A stretch of 64,000 nucleotides of DNA, taken from the NCBI RefSeq assembly GCF_013410345.1, contig NZ_JACCFJ010000001.1, forward strand, positions 2,083,001 through 2,147,000. The letters run 5' to 3'. The notes beneath the pieces are model-generated. The model was not told where the DNA came from. It saw only the letters and a program-made list of their open reading frames with translations, and made no database searches. Origin of the DNA: Saccharopolyspora hordei. GTDB lineage: Bacteria > Actinomycetota > Actinomycetes > Mycobacteriales > Pseudonocardiaceae. Positions 35,701 through 42,915 of this stretch are shown piece by piece. Every line of letters starts with the position of its first letter. Positions within the stretch are counted from its first letter, which is position 1. A program made the translations under genes and the position numbers.

Positions 35701-36945
35701 CTGGCGGACCGGGAGGCCCGGTTCCAGCAGCACGGTGTCGAGGGCATGCCCGACTACCGCGAGCGGCGACGGCGCGGGGAGTTCGCCGACGACCCGTACG
35801 GGGACGTCTTCCTGGTCATCGACGGGTGGCGCGCCTTCTGCGAGGAGTTCGAGCCCCTCGACGTGGACGTGCTCGCGCTGGCCGCGAACGGCCTGTCGTT
35901 CGGCGTCCACGTGGTCGTCACCGCGGCGCGGTGGGCGGAGATCCGCCCGCAGCTGCGGGACCTGCTGCAGACCCGCGTCGAGCTGCGGCTCGGTGACCCG
36001 AGCGAGTCGGAGATCAACCGCAAGAGCGCGGCGAAGGTGCCGTCCGGGCGGCCGGGCCGCGGGCTGCACCCGTCGGAGCGGCACGTGCTGCTCGCGCTGC
36101 CGCAGGTGGCGAAGGGCGTCCCCGACGGCGTGGCCGACCTCGTGGACCGGGTGAAGAGCTCCTGGCAGGGCGCCCCGGCGCCGCGGGTCCGGCTGCTGCC
36201 TGCGGTCGTGCCGTACGAGCAGCTGCCGCGTCCGGAACAGCAGCCGAGGCCGGAGCTGGTGCCGATCGGCATCGACGAGGAGGGGCTGCAACCGGTGTAC
36301 CTGGACTTCGACGCCGAACCGCACTTCTACGCGTTCGGCGAGCGGGAGTCGGGCAAGACGTCCCTGCTGCGCACGATCCTCCGCGGCATCACCGAGCGGT
36401 ACACGCCGAAGCAGGCGTTGGTGATGCTGGTGGACTACCGGCACAGCCTGCTCGAGGCGGCAGGGCCGAACCTGCTGGAACACGCCTTCCACAGCTCCGC
36501 CCTGAGGCAACACGTCGACGCGGTCGTGCCGGCGCTGAAGAAGCGGATGCCCGGACCGGACCTGACGCCGGAGCAGCTGAAGAACCGCTCCTGGTGGACG
36601 GGGCCGGAGCTGTTCGTGGTCGTCGACGACTACGAGCTGGTGGTCGCGCAGGGCAACAACCCGCTGGCGCCGTTGGCGGAGTTCGTCCCGCTGGCCAGGG
36701 ACCTGGGGCTGCACATCGTGCTGGCGCGCAGCTCTGGTGGTGCGGCGCGCGCCTTGTACGAGCCGCTGATCAGCCGGATGCGGGAGGTGGCGTCCCCGGG
36801 GCTGGCGATGAGCGCGAACAAGGACGAGGGCCAGCTGGTCGGCAACGTCAGGTCCCGACCGCTGCCGCCCGGTCGCGGCACCCTGGTGAGTCGCAGGCAG
36901 GGCACGCGAGTGGTCCAGACGGCGTCCCTCCCCGTCGAGGACTAG
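32770..36945 (+). CDS. Caspase-like protease fused to four FtsK/EccC-type ATPase domains
   Basis: A 1391-residue protein without a membrane segment. Residues 1-235 are a caspase (C14) domain with catalytic His82 (LFVSGHG) and Cys132 (LDCCYSG). Four P-loop ATPase modules follow: Walker A Lys308 (GRFRSGKST), Lys602 (GGTGSGKSE), Lys914 (GGVGSGKST), Lys1196 (GERESGKTS). The last three, from about residue 505, match EccC domains 1-3 of type VII secretion in order: module 2 has VDYKGGATF and the only complete Walker B (FVIVDEF, Asp710-Glu711), module 3 has FLVIDGW (Asp1018) and module 4 VVVDDYEL (Asp1286). Module 1 is an extra copy of the EccC D2 type (FLVVDGW, Asp411). EccC's N-terminal membrane helices are absent. 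ATG follows GGTGAGG, four bases after the EACC1-like gene. Probably a protease controlled by a translocase-type ATPase; target unknown. Confidence 0.9.
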   Translation: MGTRRALLVATSLYADARLRRLRSPVKEAHEFARLLENEAVGGFDSVLPVLNQSKAEVERQMESFFRDCGPEDEVLLFVSGHGIKNDHNELFFAAATTDLGLPYSTAVPAYAVQRMIQQSQARSVAVILDCCYSGAFTSNVVARSGTAIDVEEQFGAGVYVMTATNEIEYAYEHEKLVLDKPVSSSAFTATLIEALRTGAADADRDGTITAEELYQFAFRKLSAEGQQTPTCSGTGHGAIRIARAAQHQLSGDVDTPSLKELITEDRSPLVPIGVAHEVDRHHGEVVRVDPFGHHGHLAVVGRFRSGKSTLLRTLITGHCETQSPAEVRFHCLDGDGALVGLARKEHVVAHAIDADSARGVLRDVEQRITWRKNLFHQVGIADVETFRLLRRGHPDLLPGEDHADIFLVVDGWETFAEESPDFAPTVRRIAERGVRFGVHVVLTARQWENVPHQMALLFQSCIELALDDPATSRIDPELSATLPAEPGWALSGRRRFRVALPHTDDAPTDIDTILRTLRQSPAALETPRPATDGPVDPVALWDLGGGFDVHRAWGRRPVEEQYTVVFGVDESGRPVELDIKEAAFGGMGPHGLCVGGTGSGKSELLRTIVLGLMATHPTTALNFVLVDYKGGATFTEFASAPHVSAVVSNLMDDASLIDRMHDALAGEVNRRQELLREVGAKGVWDYRRMWESGDERCREPLPALFVIVDEFTELLVQQPDLIELFVMLGRLGRSLQIHLLLVTQRLEEGRLRGLDAHLSYRIGLRTFSAAESRSVLGVPDAYELPRTPGVGFLKHPGGMERFRAAYVSEPASDGAGASLLDSVLTVLRDQGPAARRIWLPPLDEPPAVGDLLPPLRQTEDRGCAAVGYPGSGRLQVPVGLVDLPYQQRQDLVVLDLSGQGGHGAVVGGVGSGKSTAVRTLIASMALTHTPREAQFHCVDLGGGGLFALQDLPHVGGVAGRRDTDLVRRTLAELKTLLADREARFQQHGVEGMPDYRERRRRGEFADDPYGDVFLVIDGWRAFCEEFEPLDVDVLALAANGLSFGVHVVVTAARWAEIRPQLRDLLQTRVELRLGDPSESEINRKSAAKVPSGRPGRGLHPSERHVLLALPQVAKGVPDGVADLVDRVKSSWQGAPAPRVRLLPAVVPYEQLPRPEQQPRPELVPIGIDEEGLQPVYLDFDAEPHFYAFGERESGKTSLLRTILRGITERYTPKQALVMLVDYRHSLLEAAGPNLLEHAFHSSALRQHVDAVVPALKKRMPGPDLTPEQLKNRSWWTGPELFVVVDDYELVVAQGNNPLAPLAEFVPLARDLGLHIVLARSSGGAARALYEPLISRMREVASPGLAMSANKDEGQLVGNVRSRPLPPGRGTLVSRRQGTRVVQTASLPVED

Positions 36946-37001
36946 GCCCTCGCGGCACCGCAGGCGCCGGGCACGCCGGCCAGGTGACCACGAATGGCCC
37001 A

Positions 37002-37031
37002 TTGACCACCGCATCGGGCGATCAATAGCGT
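37002..37031 (+). promoter_or_regulatory. Candidate promoter of the sugar ABC transporter operon
   Basis: TTGACC (37002-37007) and TAGCGT (37026-37031) with 18 bp between, about 45 bp before the start of the binding-protein gene, in the 131-bp gap after the caspase gene. Confidence 0.5.
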
Positions 37032-37076
37032 CTGAGCAATCGTTTACCAGCACCGGCGCTGGGCGGGGGTGGTCGT

Positions 37077-38414
37077 GTGGCTCGACCGCGTGGGGCGATC
37101 AGTCGGCGTGCGTTCCTCGGCGGGGTCGGTGCCGCGGCGCTGGCCGGTCCGGCCCTGGCCGGGTGCGGTCCCGCGCGCGACCCGAACGAGATCACGTTCT
37201 GGAACTTCTACGGGCCCGGCGGGCAGCAGAAGTCGCAGAGCGACTGGTTCGTGCAGCTCGCCGAGGAGTGGAACGCCACCCACGAGGTCAAGGTCCGGCT
37301 GCGCTACGTGCCGACCAAGGACTACACCTCCGGCCCGGTGCTGCAGACCTCGTTCAGCGCGGGCGCCGGACCGGACGTCTTCCTGCTCAGCCCCGGTGAC
37401 TTCCTGCGCTACCACAACGGTGGCGCGCTGCTCGACCTCACGCCGTACCTGGAACCCGAGGTGCGCGCGGACTTCCTGCCGCAGGTGCTGGAGACCCGCC
37501 TGGTCGGTGACCGGGTCTACGGCCTGCCGATGGAGATCGAACCGCTCGCGCTCTACTACAGCGAAGCGGCCTTCGAGGAGGCCGGACTCGCCGAGGGCGA
37601 CCTGCCGCGCACCTGGGACGAGCTGATCGCGGTCGCCGAGCGGCTGACCACCCCGGACCGGTTCGGGCTGCTGCTGGAGACCAACCCCGGCTACTACCAG
37701 AACTTCACCTTCTACCAGGCGATGTGGATGGCCGGCGGCGAGGTGTTCACCCCCGACCAGCGGCGCTCGGCGTTCGACGGCCCGGGGGTGCACGCCGCGC
37801 TGCAGTTCTGGCAGGACACCGTCACCTCCGGGGTCGCGCCGCGCCGGGTGCGGGGGTCGGGCGGCAACGACTCGATCTCCAACATCGCCGACGGCTACTG
37901 CGCCATGCAGCAGCTCGGCGTCTGGGGCATCGCCGAGATCGCCGAGCAGGCCCCGGACTTCCGCTACGGCGTCGTCCCCATGCCCACCCCGCCCGGAGGC
38001 AGCTACACGACGGTGCTGGGCAGCTGGGCCATGGTGGCCAACGCCCACAGCGCGAACCCGCAGGCCGCGGCCGAGTTCGTGGTGTGGGCGCTGGGGTCCA
38101 CCGACCCGGCGTGCATCGAGCGGATGCGGCGCTGGAACACCGTCGCCAAGACCAACCTGCCGCCCCGCTACTCGGTCCAGCGCGCCGCCGACGAGCACGG
38201 CGCCTTCGACAGCGGGCCGATGCGGGTGTTCAAGGAGGAGGTGATGGCGCGGGCCCGCCCGGAACCGCGCTACCCGCCCGAGGTCTACCGGGCGATCTCC
38301 GACGCGGTGCAGTCCTGCCAGCTCGACGGCGGTGACCCGGTGGCGGCGGCCGAGGCCGCGGCCGCGCAGATCGACACCTTCCTGTCCACCTACGACGGAG
38401 CGCCGATCCAGTGA
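37077..38414 (+). CDS. Sugar ABC transporter substrate-binding lipoprotein
   Basis: A 445-residue family-1 extracellular binding protein. The N-terminus has a twin-arginine motif (SRRAFLGG), a short hydrophobic stretch and a lipobox LAGC with the lipidated Cys near residue 29, so it is probably exported folded by Tat and anchored to the membrane. The mature protein has the typical ITFWNFYGPGG first strand and GAGPDVFLLSPGDF. Such proteins bind mono- or oligosaccharides or glycerol-phosphate derivatives; the exact ligand is not evident. The gene overlaps the first permease gene by four bases. Confidence 0.9.
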   Translation: MARPRGAISRRAFLGGVGAAALAGPALAGCGPARDPNEITFWNFYGPGGQQKSQSDWFVQLAEEWNATHEVKVRLRYVPTKDYTSGPVLQTSFSAGAGPDVFLLSPGDFLRYHNGGALLDLTPYLEPEVRADFLPQVLETRLVGDRVYGLPMEIEPLALYYSEAAFEEAGLAEGDLPRTWDELIAVAERLTTPDRFGLLLETNPGYYQNFTFYQAMWMAGGEVFTPDQRRSAFDGPGVHAALQFWQDTVTSGVAPRRVRGSGGNDSISNIADGYCAMQQLGVWGIAEIAEQAPDFRYGVVPMPTPPGGSYTTVLGSWAMVANAHSANPQAAAEFVVWALGSTDPACIERMRRWNTVAKTNLPPRYSVQRAADEHGAFDSGPMRVFKEEVMARARPEPRYPPEVYRAISDAVQSCQLDGGDPVAAAEAAAAQIDTFLSTYDGAPIQ

Positions 38415-39292
38415 GCGAGCGACGACGATCCTCCGACGCCGCGGCGGCCTTCGCCTTCCTGGCGCCCGACGGCCTCGGCCTGCTGCTGTTCATCATCGTC
38501 CCGACGGCGCTGGCCCTGGTGGTGGGCCTGTTCGACGTCGACGGGTTCGGCAACGTCGAGTGGGCCGGGCTGGACAACTTCCGGCTGATGGCCGGGGACG
38601 GGCTGCTGTGGCGCAGCTTCGGCATCACCGCGCTGTACGCGGCGCTGTTCGTGCCGCTGGCCTTCTTCGCCTCGCTCGGGCTGGCGCTGCTGGTCAAGGA
38701 CCACTTCCCCGGAGTGGGCGCGGTGCGCGCGGCGCTGTTCCTGCCGAACGCGGTGAGCCTGGTGGTGATCGGCCTGCTCTGGCAGTTCCTGCTCACCGAC
38801 AAGACCGGCGCGGTGGCCCGGCTGACCGGGCTCGACGACGTGTCCTGGCTCGGGGACCCGGACCTGGCGCTGATCACGTTGGTGCTGATCAGCGTGTGGT
38901 TCCTGATGGGCTACCAGATGCTCATCTTCCTCGGCGGCCTGCAGGACATCCCGCGCGAGCACTACGACGCGGCCATCGTGGACGGTGGCGGGCCGTGGCA
39001 GCGGTTCCGGCACGTGACCTGGCCGATGCTGCGCCCGACCAGCTTCTTCGTGCTGGTCACCTCGACGATCAACGCGGTGACCGGGCTGCAGGTGTTCGAC
39101 CTGGTCTTCGTCACCACCTCCGGCGGGCCGGCCAACGCCACCACGACCGTCGTGTACTACGCCTACCAGCAGGCCTTCCAGTTCGGCCGGTTCGGCTACG
39201 CCGCGGCGATCTGCGCGCTGCTGGTGGTCTCCCTCGGCGCGGTCACCGCGGTGATGTTCGCCCTGACCAGGGGAGGTCGGTTCGATGCGTAG
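38411..39292 (+). CDS. Sugar ABC transporter permease (MalF type)
   Basis: A 293-residue permease with six membrane helices and the cytoplasmic EAA loop near EHYDAAIVDGGGPWQRFRHVTWP that docks the ATPase. A long periplasmic segment after helix 1 is as in MalF/UgpA-type subunits. GTG start overlaps the binding-protein stop, and the 3' end overlaps the next permease by eight bases. It forms the membrane channel with the following gene product. Confidence 0.9.
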   Translation: MSERRRSSDAAAAFAFLAPDGLGLLLFIIVPTALALVVGLFDVDGFGNVEWAGLDNFRLMAGDGLLWRSFGITALYAALFVPLAFFASLGLALLVKDHFPGVGAVRAALFLPNAVSLVVIGLLWQFLLTDKTGAVARLTGLDDVSWLGDPDLALITLVLISVWFLMGYQMLIFLGGLQDIPREHYDAAIVDGGGPWQRFRHVTWPMLRPTSFFVLVTSTINAVTGLQVFDLVFVTTSGGPANATTTVVYYAYQQAFQFGRFGYAAAICALLVVSLGAVTAVMFALTRGGRFDA

Positions 39293-40085
39293 GGTGCGCG
39301 GGCGCGCGATCGCGGCCTACCTGCTGGCCTTCCTGGTGGTCGCGCCGCTGCTGTGGTTCCTGCTCAGCGCGTTCCGGCCGGCCTCGGAGCTGTACGAGCT
39401 GAGCTGGCCGAGCGAGCTGACGCTGGACAACGTGCTCCACGTGCTCACCGAGGTGCCGTTCCGGCGCTACCTCGCCAACAGCGCGTTCGTCTCGGTCACG
39501 GTCACGGTGATCGCCCTGTTCCTGCACTCGATGGCGGCCTACGCGCTGGCCCGGATGTCCTTCCGCGGCCGGGGACTGGCGTTCGCCTCGGTGGTGGCCA
39601 CGCTGCTGGTGTCGCTGCCGGTGATCCTCGTGCCGCTGTTCATCGTGGTCCGCGGGTTGGGCATGGTCGACACCTACGCGGGGCTGATCGTGCCTGGCCT
39701 GTTCAACGCCTTCGGCATCTTCCTGCTGCGCCAGTTCTACCTGGGCGTGCCGCGCGAGCTGGAGGAGGCGGCGCACCTGGACGGCTGCGGTCACTGGCGG
39801 ATCTACTGGCACGTGATCCTGCCGCTGAGCCGCCCGATGCTCGCGGCCCTGGCGGTGCTGTTCTTCCTGGCCAACTGGAACTCCTTCCTGTGGCCGCTGG
39901 CGGTGGCCCAGGACGAGTCGCTGCGCGTGGTCCAGGTCGGCATCGCCTCCCTCCAGGGCCAGTACGCCTCCAAGCAGCACTACGTGGTCGCGGCAGGCGT
40001 CCTGGCCGCCCTCCCCACGGTCCTCGTCTTCCTCCTCGGCCAGCGCTGGCTCGTCGCCTCCCTCAAGACCACCGGCCTCCGCTGA
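39285..40085 (+). CDS. Sugar ABC transporter permease (MalG type)
   Basis: A 266-residue permease with six helices; the EAA loop is EEAAHLDGCGHWRIYWHVILP. It pairs with the preceding permease. No ATP-binding gene follows, so the transporter must use a shared ATPase of the MsiK/UgpC type encoded elsewhere, a common arrangement in actinomycetes. The operon ends here, before the repeat cluster. Confidence 0.9.
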   Translation: MRRVRGRAIAAYLLAFLVVAPLLWFLLSAFRPASELYELSWPSELTLDNVLHVLTEVPFRRYLANSAFVSVTVTVIALFLHSMAAYALARMSFRGRGLAFASVVATLLVSLPVILVPLFIVVRGLGMVDTYAGLIVPGLFNAFGIFLLRQFYLGVPRELEEAAHLDGCGHWRIYWHVILPLSRPMLAALAVLFFLANWNSFLWPLAVAQDESLRVVQVGIASLQGQYASKQHYVVAAGVLAALPTVLVFLLGQRWLVASLKTTGLR

Positions 40086-40086
40086 G

Positions 40087-40132
40087 GTCGTGAGCGCGGA
40101 AGCCGCTCCCAACCGGCCTTCGCACTCACGAC
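40087..40132. repeat. 46-bp inverted-repeat element, copy 1
   Basis: GTCGTGAGCGC at the left end and GCACTCACGAC at the right end, with about 24 bp between, immediately after the permease stop. It can fold into a long hairpin and may end the transporter transcript. One left-arm base differs from the other copies. Confidence 0.75.
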
Positions 40133-40179
40133 AACCGCCCTGGCGGGTGCCCCCGCTCGCGGCCCCGGGCCGCGGTGGG

Positions 40180-40225
40180 GTCGTGAGTGCCTGAACCGGC
40201 CCCAGCCGGTCTTCGCACTCACGAC
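40180..40225. repeat. 46-bp inverted-repeat element, copy 2
   Basis: GTCGTGAGTGC (40180-40190) and GCACTCACGAC (40215-40225) are perfect complements. The centre contains CCGGC...GCCGGT, which also pairs. Same length as copy 1. Confidence 0.8.
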
Positions 40226-40359
40226 CGGAGCCGCTCCTCACCCGGCGGAGTCGAGCCCTTCACGTTCCCCGCTCGGGTGTCCTCGAGCGGCTCGAGCGTG
40301 TGCGCACCGGGGTGCTCCGGGCGCTCGGTGGCCACGGGGGACTCACCGGGTGCGTGGGG

Positions 40360-40405
40360 GTCGTGAGTGCGGAGGCCGGTTCGAGCCGGTTTCGGCACTC
40401 ACGAG
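40360..40405. repeat. 46-bp inverted-repeat element, copy 3
   Basis: GTCGTGAGTGC (40360-40370) and GCACTCACGA (40395-40404), again with a CCGGT/GCCGG centre. The 414-bp gap 40086-40499 otherwise shows no gene, only these three elements and the promoter of the next gene. Confidence 0.8.
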
Positions 40406-40487
40406 GGGAGGTGGTTCGGGCGTCACGCGTTGTTCCGCCGTCGCCACCGTGACGCCGGGCACGCCGGGGGAGCGGGGCCGTGCCGGA

Positions 40488-40493
40488 TATCCT
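40488..40493 (+). promoter_or_regulatory. -10 element of a leaderless WYL regulator transcript
   Basis: TATCCT ends six bases before the GTG of the regulator, and no ribosome site precedes that GTG. This is the usual layout of a leaderless gene. Confidence 0.5.
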
Positions 40494-40499
40494 CGGCCG

Positions 40500-41480
40500 G
40501 TGCGGGCGTCGCGGTTGGTCTCGTTGTTGTGCCTGCTCCAGGCGCGGGGGTCGATGACCGGCCCGGAACTCGCCCGGGAGCTGGAGGTCTCGGAGCGCAC
40601 GGTGGCGCGGGACGTGCTCGCGCTGGCCGAGGCCGGGGTGCCGGTCTACGCCGAGCGCGGACGGGCCGGCGGGTACCGGCTGCTCGGCGGCTACCGCTCG
40701 ACGCTCACCGGACTGCACCGCGACGAGGCCGAAGCGCTGTTCCTGTCCGGGGTCCCCGCGGCCGCGGCCGAGATGGGGCTCGGGGACGCGGTCGCGGCGG
40801 CGCGGCACAAGGCCTCCGCCGCGCTCGCACCGCCGTTCCGCGACGCGCCGCAGCGCGTCGGGCAGCGCTTCCACCTCGACGCGCCGCGCTGGTTCCGCGA
40901 GGCCGAGACGCCCGCGGTGCTGCCGGAACTCAGCCGCGCGGTGTGGTCGGACCTCACGGTCACCGCGAAGTACGCGCGCGGCGACCGCGAGGTGCGGCGC
41001 GAGCTGGAACCCCACGGCCTCGTGCTCAAGGCCGGGGTCTGGTACCTCGTGGCTCGCCGCGACCAGCGGTTCCTGAACTACCGCGTGGACCGCTTCACCA
41101 CCGTCGAGGTCACCGACGAGCGGTTCGCCCGGGACGAGGACTTCGACCTGGCCGCCTTCTGGGAGCGGTCGTCCGAGGAGTTCGCCCGGTCCCTGCTGCG
41201 CGAGGCGGTCGACGTCCGCGTCAGCCCGTCCGGCCTGCGCGCGCTGCACGTGGTCGCCGACCCGGCCGGAGCGCAGCAGGCCGAAGCCGCGGCGAGCGCA
41301 CCGGACCCGGACGGCTGGGTCACCACCCGCCTGCCGGTCGAGTCCCTCGACGTCGCCTACGGCCAGCTCCTCGGGCTGGGCCCGGAGGTGGAGGTCCTCG
41401 GTCCGCCGGAGCTGCGCCGCCGCTTCGCCGACGCCGCCCGCCGGCTCACCGAGCTCTACGACCCGCCGGATCAGCGGTAG
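40500..41480 (+). CDS. YafY/DeoR-type transcriptional regulator with WYL domain
   Basis: A 326-residue protein with an N-terminal helix-turn-helix (MTGPELARELEVSERTVARDVLAL, residues 19-42), the winged AGGYRLLGGYRSTL segment, and a WYL ligand-sensing domain (VLKAGVWYLVARRDQRFLNYRVDRF, about residues 178-202). Such regulators respond to nucleotides or other small ligands. The GTG at 40500 fits the family start, RLVSLLCLLQARG. It lies between a sugar transporter and a convergent oxidoreductase gene and could control either; its 3' end overlaps the latter by ten bases. Confidence 0.87.
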   Translation: MRASRLVSLLCLLQARGSMTGPELARELEVSERTVARDVLALAEAGVPVYAERGRAGGYRLLGGYRSTLTGLHRDEAEALFLSGVPAAAAEMGLGDAVAAARHKASAALAPPFRDAPQRVGQRFHLDAPRWFREAETPAVLPELSRAVWSDLTVTAKYARGDREVRRELEPHGLVLKAGVWYLVARRDQRFLNYRVDRFTTVEVTDERFARDEDFDLAAFWERSSEEFARSLLREAVDVRVSPSGLRALHVVADPAGAQQAEAAASAPDPDGWVTTRLPVESLDVAYGQLLGLGPEVEVLGPPELRRRFADAARRLTELYDPPDQR

Positions 41481-42388
41481 TCGTCCGGACTGCCCGACCC
41501 GCCGACCCACTCGACCTCCTGGAGGTAGCGCCAGGCGTCCGGCTGCGAGCCGTCGACGTCGGTGAACCCGTAGACCTTCGCCAGGTACCCGCTGGACAGC
41601 GACTGCGTGTTCCACCGCGCCACGTCCGGGTCCGTGGCCAGGGCGACCACCGCGCGGCCCACGTAGGCCGGCGACTCGGAGACCCCGAAGCCCTCCGGCG
41701 CGGTGGTGGACTCCCGCCAGTTCTCCTCGGTGACGCCGAAGTGGTCGAGCATCATCTCCGACCGCAGCCAGCCCGGCGTCAGCGACACCGCGGTACCGCC
41801 GAACGGACGCAGTTCCTCGCCCTCCGCGCGCGCCAACCGGTGCATGGCCGTCTTCGCGACGTCGAAGAACGCGCCGCAGTCGCTGCGGTAGTACTGCTCG
41901 TGGACCTCGGCGGTGCCGTCGGTGAGCTCCACGACCAGCCCGCCCGGCCGCCGGCTCAGCAGCGCCAGGGCGAAGTGCGCGGTGATCATGTGCGCCTCGA
42001 TGCCGACCCGCAGCCGCGCCAGCCCCTTCCCCAGGTCGTGCTCCCAGATCGGCTTGCCCCAGTCCATGAGGTGCTCGCCGCCGAGGTCGTTGACCAGCAC
42101 GTCCAGCCGCCCCTGCTCGGACTCCACCCGCCGCACCAGGTCGCGGACCTGGTCGGGGTCGGTGTGGTCCACCCGGACCGCGATGCCGGTGCCGCCGGCC
42201 CGGGTCACCAGCTCGGCAGTGTCCTCAATGGTCTCCGGCCGGTCGTAGTCCGAGCGCTGCGCCCGCGTGCTCCGTCCCGTGGCGTACACCGTCGCGCCGG
42301 CCGCCCCCAGTTCCACCGCGATGCCGCGACCCGCACCGCGGGTGGCTCCGGCGACCAGCGCGACCTTGCCGTGCAGTTCTCCTGCCAT
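41471..42388 (-). CDS. Short-chain dehydrogenase/reductase
   Basis: A 305-residue SDR. The cofactor loop is [17 protein letters not shown] (TGxxxGxG type with an Ala variant), the strand motif NDLGGEH stands where NAG is usual, and the catalytic region shows [20 protein letters not shown], where the expected Tyr-x-x-x-Lys is replaced by a more irregular F-x-x-x-K. This matches SDR family oxidoreductases with a divergent active site, so activity is uncertain. The substrate is unknown. ATG start with GGAGG ten bases upstream. It is convergent with the WYL regulator and divergent from ftsZ. Confidence 0.8.
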   Translation of the reverse strand: MAGELHGKVALVAGATRGAGRGIAVELGAAGATVYATGRSTRAQRSDYDRPETIEDTAELVTRAGGTGIAVRVDHTDPDQVRDLVRRVESEQGRLDVLVNDLGGEHLMDWGKPIWEHDLGKGLARLRVGIEAHMITAHFALALLSRRPGGLVVELTDGTAEVHEQYYRSDCGAFFDVAKTAMHRLARAEGEELRPFGGTAVSLTPGWLRSEMMLDHFGVTEENWRESTTAPEGFGVSESPAYVGRAVVALATDPDVARWNTQSLSSGYLAKVYGFTDVDGSQPDAWRYLQEVEWVGGSGSPDDYR

Positions 42389-42627
42389 GTCCAGACGTCC
42401 TCCAGGTCTCGATCCGCCGGGACCGACGGTGCCACCGAATCCCGACACCTGCGGTCGGGATTCGCGCTGCGCGAGCGGGGTTCTCGACCGCGCGTCACCC
42501 GCCGGGGAGATCGCGACGGAACAGGCGCGATCGCTTCCCGCCTGCCTCGCCCGCGTGGGGCGGTGGCCAGGTACGGTGTCGGTGGTGATCTCGTCCGTGG
42601 CGTGGTCACCACAAGGGGAGGAACGAA

Positions 42628-42915
42628 CTGGGCTCGCTGCGACTCCGCTGGCGGACCCGCTGGACAAGAGAACCGGTCGAGACGGAAAGCGACGAGGTGC
42701 ACGGCGCAACACACCTGGCACGGATCCCGGCGTGGCTGCTGGACGTGACGGCTCCGGCCCGCTTACCGTCCGGATCAGGCCCGGGATCGGTCGCACCAGG
42801 CGAACCCGCGCCGTGGCGACCAGGGGGACCGGAATCGGCGGCGACCGGCCAGCGACCATCCCGGCGGTCGACGCAGAGAGCACTCCAGCCACGATCAGGA
42901 AGGCGGATCCGATGA
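42628..42915 (+). other. Possible CTG-started ORF leading into ftsZ
   Basis: In the 523-bp gap between the SDR gene and ftsZ, a near-perfect ribosome site (AAGGGGAGG, 42613-42621) is followed six bases later by CTG, not ATG or GTG. From there a frame of 95 codons stays open and its TGA overlaps the ftsZ ATG as ATGA. Early codons look coding ([11 protein letters not shown]) but later ones include rare TTA and AGA. A GTGGTGA/TCACCAC hairpin (42582-42588 with 42606-42612) stands before the ribosome site, and TACGGT (42572-42577) could be a -10 element. Confidence 0.3.

Noticed and set aside
32770-36945. A complete type VII (ESX) secretion locus
   Set aside because: No EccB, EccD, EccE, mycosin or WXG100 genes lie near, and the EccC-like part has no membrane helices, so the gene was not called a secretion-system component.
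32650-37053. A very long open frame antisense to the caspase-EccC gene
   Set aside because: It is the mirror of the high GC third-position pattern of the plus-strand gene. Its translation is low-complexity His/Arg/Gln/Gly with no domain, while the plus strand encodes a clear multidomain protein.
40087-40405. CRISPR array
   Set aside because: Three palindromic units at uneven spacing (93 and 180 bp), no regular spacers and no cas genes.
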